Below, piece after piece: positions 57,665 to 64,000 of a stretch of 64,000 nt of DNA; the stretch's first letter is position 1; each line of letters starts with the position of its first letter. Made by a program: the position numbers and the translations under genes. Source of the DNA: CAZZHG01 sp964653655 (GTDB lineage Bacteria; Bdellovibrionota; FAC87; UBA2466); contig CAZZHG010000003.1 in the NCBI GenBank assembly GCA_964653655.1, positions 25,828-89,827 of the forward strand, written 5' to 3'. The notes under the pieces were generated by a model. The model ran no database searches. It was given only the letters and a program-made list of their open reading frames with translations, and was not told the origin of the DNA.

Positions 57665-58339
57665 ATGACTCAGAAGCACGTACATTATAGAGAGCGGCTA
57701 TACCGGGAGAGGGCCCATCCCCCCGGCGACAAAGACGAGTTCAGGGACTACCGCGACTCGTTTTCCAGGGTCTACTTCTCCGCCACCTTCTTTCTCTTCG
57801 CCGAATTCCTAGCCGAAAAAGACTTCACCTTCATCCCCTCGGGACTCATCTTCCCCATGGGTTTTTTGATTTTTTGGGCCGTCTATTACACGTATTACCG
57901 GCCGACGACGTTGGAAGAAAAAATCTTCTTCCCCGAGCGCTGGAACTGGCAAGCCATCCCCCAGGTGCTCTTCGGTGTCGCCATCTGGTTCGTTAAGATT
58001 TCGCTCCGGGACTTCGTCGCGGTTCTGAAGTTCCCGTTCCGGGCGCCTCCGAAACGCGCCGTTGTCCCGAGCCGGCCGGTGGCCCGCATAGTTTATTCCT
58101 CGACCGCCCTACAGAATCCCGAGCAGTTGCCCCGGGAAATTCAGTCGGCGCTCGCGGATTTGGGTTTCGCCTCTCAGGTGCGGTGGGAAGAGATTCAGCA
58201 CCGCTATCGTCAGCTCGCCAAGCGGTACCATCCGGATTTGAATCCGGACATCACCCGCTCCGGCACGCGCTTCATGCGCCTCGACCAGGCCTATCGGCGC
58301 CTGGGCGCGGTCAAGCACCGTTACTTCGCGGCGAAGTAA
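57665..58339 (+). CDS. Inner-membrane J-domain (DnaJ-like) protein, domain at the C-terminus
   Basis: 224 residues from ATG 57665 (a longer frame from 57554 adds an Arg-rich leader of doubtful value). Two or three membrane helices in residues 33-120, then a linker and a C-terminal J domain: RWEEIQHRYRQLAKRYHPDLNPD, containing the HPD motif needed to stimulate DnaK. J domains usually stand at the N-terminus; a C-terminal one on a membrane anchor suggests DnaK is recruited to the membrane (as in DjlA and Sec-linked types). Its end overlaps the convergent TPR gene by 29 bases. Confidence 0.82.
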   Translation: MTQKHVHYRERLYRERAHPPGDKDEFRDYRDSFSRVYFSATFFLFAEFLAEKDFTFIPSGLIFPMGFLIFWAVYYTYYRPTTLEEKIFFPERWNWQAIPQVLFGVAIWFVKISLRDFVAVLKFPFRAPPKRAVVPSRPVARIVYSSTALQNPEQLPREIQSALADLGFASQVRWEEIQHRYRQLAKRYHPDLNPDITRSGTRFMRLDQAYRRLGAVKHRYFAAK

Positions 58340-59309
58340 GCGCTCTCAGCTCCTTCTTTATCTCACGGGAATAGGGACCAGTCGGATCGAGCGTCAACGC
58401 ACGCTCGAGAAATCCGATCGCGTTGGCCGGCTCACCGAGCTTCGAATAGTTGCGCCCGACGTAGAGATACGTTTCGGCGAGATCCGCGTGCGCCCCCGAG
58501 GGGGCGCCGGAGATGGAGTCGAACAACGCTTTTTGCGAGTTGGCGAGATCCCCCATCCGATGCAGCAAGATCCCCTCGAGCCGCGGGAGATAGTAGCCCG
58601 CGTACAACGAGCGCTCGGGCCCGAGCTGTTCCTGCGTCCGTTTTTCCAGACTGAGCTTCGCGGTCTGAATGAGAGTCGCCGCCCGCTGGGGTGTCTGGTT
58701 GCGATAGAGAAGAAGTTTCGCGAGCTCGAAGTTCGCTTCGAAGTCTCCGGGATTGGCTTTGAGGATTTGCTCGTATTGGGTAGCGGCGTTGTCGAAGGAC
58801 TCGTCCCGCTGCTTCAGCTTGCCCTGCGCCTCGTACGCGAGGCCCAGGTAAAAATCCACGCTCGGCGAGCGCGTGCTGAACTCGCGCGCGCGAAGCAAGC
58901 TTTGCACCGCTTCTCGCGGATGGTTGAGCCACACGTGCGCGATTCCCACTTGAAGGTAGACGAGGGACTCGTGGGGGCGCTCTTTCATCAGACTGTCGGC
59001 GACGGTGAGCGCTTGGCCGTGCTGTCCCGTGGCCAGGTAACAATAATAGAGAACGTACTTCGCCCACGTTTGCTGGGCCTGGCTGTCGAGAAGGAACGCC
59101 GCTTCGAACTGGTTGATGGCGCGCGTGAAGTCGCCCTTCCAATAACTTTGAAAACCTTGATCGATGAGCCGCTGGTTGAGGCCCGCCGAGTTTTCCGAGT
59201 ACGAGGCCGCGAGGCGTTTGACGAAAACGGGATCCCTGGTGACGACCGGATCCGGGGCCGAGCTGCATCCGGCGACGGCGAGCGCGGCGAGAAAGAGGCA
59301 AAATTTCAT
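58311..59309 (-). CDS. TPR-repeat lipoprotein
   Basis: 332 residues. Signal peptide with lipobox VAGC (Cys15), then repeated helical pairs characteristic of TPR (QRLIDQGFQSYWKGDFTRAINQFEAAFLLD, ALTVADSLMKERPHESLVYLQVGIAHVWLNHPREAVQSLLRA, LYVGRNYSKLGEPANAIGFLERALTLDP). An envelope scaffold of the type found in cell-division, motility or assembly complexes; partners unknown. Shares 29 bases with the convergent J-domain gene. Confidence 0.82.
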   Translation of the reverse strand: MKFCLFLAALAVAGCSSAPDPVVTRDPVFVKRLAASYSENSAGLNQRLIDQGFQSYWKGDFTRAINQFEAAFLLDSQAQQTWAKYVLYYCYLATGQHGQALTVADSLMKERPHESLVYLQVGIAHVWLNHPREAVQSLLRAREFSTRSPSVDFYLGLAYEAQGKLKQRDESFDNAATQYEQILKANPGDFEANFELAKLLLYRNQTPQRAATLIQTAKLSLEKRTQEQLGPERSLYAGYYLPRLEGILLHRMGDLANSQKALFDSISGAPSGAHADLAETYLYVGRNYSKLGEPANAIGFLERALTLDPTGPYSREIKKELRALTSPRSNGA

Positions 59310-59458
59310 GGCAAGCAGGATCGCCCAGCGCCGCTTCTTTGTAATGACGCGACCCTCAAATTAACCTGCCGCTTCTTGACCCCGATCCCATTGGATGGGA
59401 CCGTTAAGTCGCAACCAGCTTCCCGCACATTCCCAACAACTGAATTCCCGGAGGGGTC

Positions 59459-60088
59459 ATGGATAGGATCCGTACTGTCGTCTCCCTGGTGTTTTTCGTT
59501 TTAATGGCTGTGCCCGCTTTCTCGGCGCCTTCCCGCGGTTTCGAGGATCCGGTTCTTCTCGACAAGGTAATGAAGGGCAACATCGTGGTGGAGCAAGTGA
59601 TGGCCACCAAGACGGAGTTCAAAAGCGCCGTACGCGCGTTTTTCAACAAGGTGAGCCCCGAGGCGTACACGGATCTGTTCACGAGCCACAAGCAGTGGAT
59701 CGGCCTCATTCCGGAAATCAAGGACGCGAAGACCCTGTCCGCGAGCCCCGACAAGCTGACGTTCACCTACTGGCTCAAGATGACGATCAAGTACGCCATC
59801 TTCACGTTCGACCTCGAGCCCGAGGGCAAGCAGACGGTCACGCCCGGCAAGGACGCGATCTCCGAGTGGACGATTCACAACGAGATCACCAACTATAAGG
59901 ACAACCTGACGGTGGCCGAGGAGAACGTCCGCCTCATTCCTCATCAGGGCGGCATCCTCGTCGAGGACAATATCCATGTGATCCTCGCGAAGGAGTCCAA
60001 TCAGGCGACGACCGCGAAGAAGGAGATCGAAAAGAAGTGGATTTCCCTTCTCACCGCCGCCCGCACGAAGCTCGGCGGAAATTACTAA
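59459..60088 (+). CDS. Secreted SRPBCC-like protein
   Basis: 209 residues with a signal peptide (MDRIRTVVSLVFFVLMAVPAFS). The mature part, VVEQVMATKTEFKSAVRAFFNKVSPEAYTDLFTSHKQWIGLIPEIKDAKTL, looks like the helix-strand opening of SRPBCC/START-type ligand-binding domains, followed by several beta strands and a long C-terminal helix. Ligand unknown. GGAGGGG precedes the ATG and a strong terminator follows. Confidence 0.75.
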   Translation: MDRIRTVVSLVFFVLMAVPAFSAPSRGFEDPVLLDKVMKGNIVVEQVMATKTEFKSAVRAFFNKVSPEAYTDLFTSHKQWIGLIPEIKDAKTLSASPDKLTFTYWLKMTIKYAIFTFDLEPEGKQTVTPGKDAISEWTIHNEITNYKDNLTVAEENVRLIPHQGGILVEDNIHVILAKESNQATTAKKEIEKKWISLLTAARTKLGGNY

Positions 60089-60105
60089 GAGTTACCCCTG
60101 TAGAG

Positions 60106-60138
60106 ACCCGGGGGGCCTTCGGCCCTCCGGGTTTTTTT
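60106..60138 (+). terminator. Strong rho-independent terminator
   Basis: 12-bp stem ACCCGGGGGGCC (60106-60117) with GGCCCTCCGGGT (60121-60132), three-base loop TTC and a run of seven T. Confidence 0.93.
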
Positions 60139-60212
60139 ATTTGTCTTTCTCACCAGACCGGATTGTTGTATTGCGTCATTTTCGGGTTCCTCCCTCATAT
60201 AAGGAGTAGAAA

Positions 60213-60632
60213 ATGCGCTCTCTACTGGTTCTTTCGGTTCTCGGTCTCTCTCTCAACCTTCAGGCGGCCCCTCCGCGGCAGCCCCCGGCTTTGGTCGTCC
60301 GCAAGCACCTCTGGTCTTGCACGGACGTCAACGCGGGTCCCGACCACGGTTATCACGTCGACGTGAATCACTTTCTGCCTTCCCAGCGTACGTTCGCGAA
60401 GGTGACCTCGCAGACGAAGCGCGGCCCCGTGGTGGTTCTTGATACGCGGGTTGTGACGGTGGGGCCGGCCATTGGCCGCGGCTTCACGGTTTTCACGGAT
60501 ATGGAGACGGCGGGCTCGAAGCTCACGCTCACCATCAACGGAAATCAGAAGGGTGGCTTCACGGCGAAGGACGCGAAGGGCAAAACCCATCGCGCCAAGA
60601 TCACCTGCCGCCGGCTCAATCAAGTTCACTGA
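60213..60632 (+). CDS. Secreted hypothetical protein, 139 aa
   Basis: Signal peptide MRSLLVLSVLGLSLNLQA; small beta-rich mature protein of about 120 residues with two cysteines (SCTD and ITCRR) that may pair. AAGGAG precedes the ATG; a strong terminator follows its stop. A free-standing gene. No family recognised. Confidence 0.78.
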   Translation: MRSLLVLSVLGLSLNLQAAPPRQPPALVVRKHLWSCTDVNAGPDHGYHVDVNHFLPSQRTFAKVTSQTKRGPVVVLDTRVVTVGPAIGRGFTVFTDMETAGSKLTLTINGNQKGGFTAKDAKGKTHRAKITCRRLNQVH

Positions 60633-60647
60633 TTTAGAAGAGTTCGA

Positions 60648-60680
60648 AAGCCCGGGGAGTTCCGCTCTCCGGGCTTTTTT
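60648..60680 (+). terminator. Rho-independent terminator after the 60213 gene
   Basis: AAGCCCGGGGAG... pairs with CTCTCCGGGCTT across a short loop, followed by six T. It sits at the end of the convergent MFS gene too and may block both directions. Confidence 0.88.
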
Positions 60681-61905
60681 ATTTGGAGTGGGTCCGCTGC
60701 CAATAGAGGGTGAGGAAAAATCCGGCGAACAGGATCGCGCTTCCGAGTAGATAAGGAGCGCCCGGAAGATAGTGGGTGCTCGCGCGGTCGGATGCCCAGG
60801 CGAATAGTGCCGTCATGATGAGCGGGTTCAGAATCGACGTAATGCTGATGAGACTCATGAGCGCGCCCTGAAACTCGCCTTGCTCGCTTTCCGGAACTCC
60901 CTTGGTCACCATGGATTGCAACGCCGGAGGCGCGGTCCAGAAGATGGAACCGAAAATCAGAATCCAAAAAAACCAGATCGGCGCCGGCGCGAGACCGTAG
61001 CCGATAAAGCAGAGCGCTTCTCCCAAGACACCAATCACCACCGTTCTCGACTCCCCCAGCCACTTCACCACGGGTCCGGTCAACGCTCCTTGAGAGACGG
61101 CGCTCAGAATTCCCACCAGCGCGAGCGAGAGTCCCACTTCCTTCGGGCCCCACGCGAACTTATGGTTCGTGTACAGAGTCCAGATGGTCGGGTGGGTCTG
61201 TCCCGCGAGGTTCATGAGGAAGAAGACGAGTACGAGCATCCACACGCCTTCGGTGCGGCCGATGGATTTCAGAGAAAGAAACGGGTTGAGCGCGCGCCAG
61301 TCGAAGGGCCGCCGTTTTTCCGGCGGCAAGGACTCGGGCAACACGAAGAGCCCGAAGGCGAAGTTCGCTAGATTGAAGAACGCGGCCGCTAGAAACGGAT
61401 ACTGATAGCCGTAGTCCCCGAGAAAACCTCCGATGGCCGGTCCCAGGATGAAGCCGAGTCCGAAACCCGCCCCGATGATTCCAAAATTCTTCGAGCGGTT
61501 CGAGTCGTCGCTGATGTCGGCGATATAGGCGTTCGCCACCGTGAAACTCGCGCCGCTGACTCCCGAGATGATTCGGCCCAGGAAGAGCAGGGGGAGGGTC
61601 GGCGCCCACGCCATGAAAAGATAGTCGATGCCCGCTCCGAAAAGCGAAATGAGAAGCACGGGCCTTCTGCCGTACCGATCGGAGAAACGCCCTAACAAAG
61701 GAGAAGTGGCGAACTGCAGAACCGCGTAGAGCGCGATGAAGTAGCCGTACACTAGAGAGATGGTGGCGTCGTTCGAAAGGAATCTTCTGACGACGTCGGG
61801 GAGCACGGGAATGATGATCCCCAGGCCGATGGCGTCGATGGCTAACGTGATGAAGATGAAGAGCGTGCTGGCCTTGCGGTTTCTCACGGGGGCCGATACT
61901 GCCAC
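60679..61905 (-). CDS. MFS transporter (TetA-like drug:H+ antiporter type)
   Basis: 408 residues with about 12 membrane helices. LFIFITLAIDAIGLGIIIPVLP and the loop 2-3 motif GRFSDRYGRRPVLLISL (motif A), then FLGRIISGVSGASFTVANAYIADI and GAGFGLGFILGPAIGGFLG (motif C), match the TetA/Bcr group of 12-helix drug antiporters. Substrate cannot be told: tetracycline resistance should not be assumed. GTG start at 61905 is poorly supported by a ribosome site; a shorter form starting a few codons later is possible. Confidence 0.85.
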   Translation of the reverse strand: MAVSAPVRNRKASTLFIFITLAIDAIGLGIIIPVLPDVVRRFLSNDATISLVYGYFIALYAVLQFATSPLLGRFSDRYGRRPVLLISLFGAGIDYLFMAWAPTLPLLFLGRIISGVSGASFTVANAYIADISDDSNRSKNFGIIGAGFGLGFILGPAIGGFLGDYGYQYPFLAAAFFNLANFAFGLFVLPESLPPEKRRPFDWRALNPFLSLKSIGRTEGVWMLVLVFFLMNLAGQTHPTIWTLYTNHKFAWGPKEVGLSLALVGILSAVSQGALTGPVVKWLGESRTVVIGVLGEALCFIGYGLAPAPIWFFWILIFGSIFWTAPPALQSMVTKGVPESEQGEFQGALMSLISITSILNPLIMTALFAWASDRASTHYLPGAPYLLGSAILFAGFFLTLYWQRTHSK

Positions 61906-61990
61906 GCCGAAGCGGTCCCCGGGAACCGGTTTCCAAACTCGATCCGCTCGCGTGACAGGCTAAAGCTTCTGGCCTATTTCTTGTACCCCT

Positions 61991-62464
61991 ATGGATTGGA
62001 AAACGAGGCTCGTTCGGACGGGAGCATTGGGAATCGCCACCGGCGGTTTCCTGGGTTTTTTCCCATTTGCCCCGGGAACTGTCGGATCTCTCGCGGCCTC
62101 TGTCTTTTTGTGGGTCGTGCCCGGCATACCTCTGTGGGCACAGATCATATTGATCGCCGTTACGTTAGGCGTTGGAGTTTGGGCTTGCGACAAGACGTGT
62201 CAAATTTTGAACAAACCCGATGCTCAACCCATCGTGATCGACGAGATTGTCGGCATCCTGATCACGATGTTAGGAATACCGCTGACCGAATATTGGCTTG
62301 TTTGTGGTTTCATCTTGTTTCGCATCCTCGACGTCATCAAGCTTCCACCAGCCAACTATTTCGACGAAAAAGTGAAGAACGGGTGGGGAGTCATGTTGGA
62401 TGACGTGGCCGCCGGCGTGTACGCGAACGTGATTCTGCGACTAATGCTCAGAGCTCAATTTTAG
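61991..62464 (+). CDS. pgpA: Phosphatidylglycerophosphatase A
   Basis: 157 residues, the usual length. GGFLGFFPFAPGTVGSLAA, then IVIDEIVGILI, FRILDVIKLPPANYFDEKVKNGWGVMLDDVAAGVYAN are the PgpA signatures with metal-binding Asp/Glu. It dephosphorylates phosphatidylglycerol phosphate in the inner membrane. Its stop is eight bases before recA. Confidence 0.93.
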   Translation: MDWKTRLVRTGALGIATGGFLGFFPFAPGTVGSLAASVFLWVVPGIPLWAQIILIAVTLGVGVWACDKTCQILNKPDAQPIVIDEIVGILITMLGIPLTEYWLVCGFILFRILDVIKLPPANYFDEKVKNGWGVMLDDVAAGVYANVILRLMLRAQF

Positions 62465-62472
62465 GAGAAACA

Positions 62473-63651
62473 ATGGAACTGCAAAAACGAACCAACAGTG
62501 GTGAAAACACGGAAAACCGGGCAAAGGCTGTTTCGGTAGCGCTCGACGCCATCGAAAAACAATTCGGCAAAGGCGCCATCATGAAACTGGGGGACAAAGG
62601 TTCCCTGGGCATGGAGCTTGGCGTCATTCCGACGGGATCTATTTCGCTCGATCTCGCCCTCGGCATCGGCGGGCTTCCCCGCGGCCGCATCACGGAAATT
62701 TACGGACCGGAATCCTCCGGTAAAACGACCATCGCTCTGAACACGATCGCCCAAGCCCAGAAAAAGGGCGGCGTCTGCGCGTTCATCGACGCCGAGCACG
62801 CTCTCGATGTCATCTACGCGAAGAAACTGAACGTGAACACGGACGAGCTCCTCATCTCTCAGCCGGACACCGGCGAGCAGGCTTTGGAAATCTGTGAAAT
62901 CCTCGTCCGCTCCGGCGGCGTGGACGTCATCGTCATCGATTCCGTCGCGGCTCTCGTGCCGCGGGCGGAGCTCGAAGGCGAAATGGGCGATAGCCACATG
63001 GGCCTTCAGGCGCGTCTCATGTCCCAGGCTCTCCGCAAATTGACTGGCTTCATCAGCAAAACCAACACGTCCGTCATCTTCATCAACCATCCGCGCATGA
63101 AGAGTTGCGTGATGTTCGGCAACCCCGAGACCACCACTGGCGGTAACGCCCTGAAGTTCTACTCCTCCATCCGCCTCGACATCCGCCGGGTATCGGCGCT
63201 GAAGAAGGGCGAAGAGGTTGTCGGTAGCCGCACCCGCGTCAAAGTCGTGAAGAACAAGATGGCGCCGCCGTTCAAGCAGGTGGAATTCGACATGATCTTC
63301 GGCGAGGGCCTCTCGCTCGAAGGCGAAGTGCTTGATCTCGCCTTGGCGCACAACATCGTGGACAAGAGTGGCGCGTGGCTCGCCTACGAAGGCGAAAAGC
63401 TCGGTCAGGGCCGCGAGAACACCCGGATATTCCTCAAGGAAAATCCGCAGTTCGTCGATAAGTTGCGTAAGAAGATCGAAGAAAAAGTTTCCAAGGAAAA
63501 CCCCCTGATGGTCGGGCGGTTGACCTCGGGCAACGAAGCGCCGGAAGCGGACGAAGAGGAAACGGATGACGGTGAGGGAACAAAAACTCACGCCGGAGAA
63601 AAAGCAGGCCGCTCTGCTCCAGTTCGAGGCCATTCTAAAAAAGGCCACTGA
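62473..63651 (+). CDS. recA: Recombinase RecA
   Basis: 392 residues. Walker A GPESSGKTT (78-86), VIVIDSVAALVPRAELEGEMGDSHMG with loop L1 and TTGGNALKFYSSIRLDIRR with L2, and the C-terminal domain are all standard. TAGGAGAAACA precedes the ATG. After an acidic DEEETDDGEG tail, the last 25 residues, within the overlap with pilT, are basic and His-rich, unlike the purely acidic tail of most RecA proteins. No LexA box was recognised before pgpA. Confidence 0.97.
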   Translation: MELQKRTNSGENTENRAKAVSVALDAIEKQFGKGAIMKLGDKGSLGMELGVIPTGSISLDLALGIGGLPRGRITEIYGPESSGKTTIALNTIAQAQKKGGVCAFIDAEHALDVIYAKKLNVNTDELLISQPDTGEQALEICEILVRSGGVDVIVIDSVAALVPRAELEGEMGDSHMGLQARLMSQALRKLTGFISKTNTSVIFINHPRMKSCVMFGNPETTTGGNALKFYSSIRLDIRRVSALKKGEEVVGSRTRVKVVKNKMAPPFKQVEFDMIFGEGLSLEGEVLDLALAHNIVDKSGAWLAYEGEKLGQGRENTRIFLKENPQFVDKLRKKIEEKVSKENPLMVGRLTSGNEAPEADEEETDDGEGTKTHAGEKAGRSAPVRGHSKKGH

Positions 63652-64000
63652 GAAAGGCGCTTCGGATCTACATCTCAAAGCCGGCCTTCCCCCGATCGTT
63701 CGGGTGAATGGCCGGCTTTACTATTTGGGCGATGACGCCGCCGACGACATCTCCCGCCTGACCAATCCGCTGCTCTTCCAATTCGCCTATGCGCTCATGA
63801 ACGAACGCCAGGCGGAGCGCTACGAGAACGGCGAAGAGGTGGATCTCGGTTACGAAATCACGGGCGCCGGCCGTTTCCGTATCAACGTCTGTCAGCAGCG
63901 CTCGAATCCGCGGCTCGTTTGCCGCTACATTCCCGACGTCATTCCGTCCTTCGAGGAGCTGAACCTTCCGCCGGTGGTCGCCGAGCTCGCCAATATCAAG
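63566..64000 (+). CDS. pilT: Type IV pilus retraction ATPase PilT (5' part, cut by window end)
   Basis: 145 codons visible from ATG 63566, after AGAGGA. Residues such as LKKATEKGASDLHLKAGLPPIVRVNGRLYYLGDD are the N-terminal PAS-like domain of PilT/PilU. It drives pilus retraction for twitching motility. The start lies inside recA and overlaps its end by 86 bases. The ATPase motifs lie beyond the window, so PilU cannot be excluded. Confidence 0.88.
   Translation, partial: MTVREQKLTPEKKQAALLQFEAILKKATEKGASDLHLKAGLPPIVRVNGRLYYLGDDAADDISRLTNPLLFQFAYALMNERQAERYENGEEVDLGYEITGAGRFRINVCQQRSNPRLVCRYIPDVIPSFEELNLPPVVAELANIK

Noticed and set aside
60679..61905. Tetracycline resistance gene
   Set aside because: The MFS motifs fit the TetA-like group broadly, but similarity of motifs does not show the substrate.
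63540..63651. Frameshift near the end of recA
   Set aside because: The odd basic tail could hint at a frame error, but the pilT start inside recA explains the sequence without one; kept as a finding instead.
1..64000. CRISPR arrays, rRNA, tRNA, prophage or IS transposases
   Set aside because: No regular spacer-repeat series, no tRNA-like T-arm with cloverleaf, no rRNA segment and no transposase or integrase frame was found in either strand.

Overview
The window is about 60% GC, densely coded and chromosomal, from a Gram-negative bacterium with an LPS-bearing outer membrane. Gene content points to Bdellovibrionota, with Myxococcota as the alternative. The evidence is a Glt/Agl gliding-type gene cluster, an outer-membrane barrel of the myxobacterial/Bdellovibrio type, many signal peptides and lipoproteins, AmpG, rpoN beside lpt genes, and pgpA-recA-pilT. 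This placement is inference; no rRNA or tRNA gene was seen to confirm it.

Region by region. 1-11 kb: secreted proteins of unknown role, a dimethylargininase-family enzyme, a seven-repeat RCC1 lipoprotein, a thioredoxin-like protein, an FAD monooxygenase and a YfhO-like membrane protein, with two copies of a 65-bp dispersed repeat. 11-19 kb: a 971-residue secreted coiled-coil protein with Gly-x3 and Tyr-x3 tetrads, a glycosyltransferase, an apparently inserted gene flanked by direct repeats, an SGNH-like membrane protein coupled to AmpG, and a flavin reductase. 19-26 kb: a REP/MITE-like palindrome, a HAD phosphatase, a DUF6642-like protein with a His/Cys pair, a secreted M14 carboxypeptidase paired with a secreted arginine/agmatine-deiminase-type enzyme, and a TPR membrane protein.

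26-40 kb, all on the minus strand, is the most notable block. It reads TolQ/ExbB, two TolR/ExbD, a long TPR protein, a CglF-like small protein, an AgmX/PglI (GltG/GltJ-type) TonB-like protein, a large Ig-like lipoprotein, an outer-membrane barrel, a second TPR protein and three paralogous von Willebrand A lipoproteins. Overlapping start and stop codons show a long operon. The natural reading is a proton-motive-force-driven trans-envelope machine ending in surface-exposed or periplasmic vWA proteins that could play the part CglB plays in Myxococcus.

40-64 kb: a Nudix/glycosyltransferase/thiolase group; leuS-lptE-holA; a glycosyltransferase; hpf-rpoN-lptB and a fused lptC-lptA; an outer-membrane barrel; a dihaem cytochrome-like protein; a C-terminal J-domain membrane protein; small secreted proteins between good terminators; an MFS transporter; and pgpA-recA-pilT, the last cut by the window edge.

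At least five genes have a perfect TATAAT exactly six bases before the start codon, the layout expected of leaderless mRNAs, while other genes have ordinary Shine-Dalgarno sites. The genome therefore seems to use both modes of initiation.
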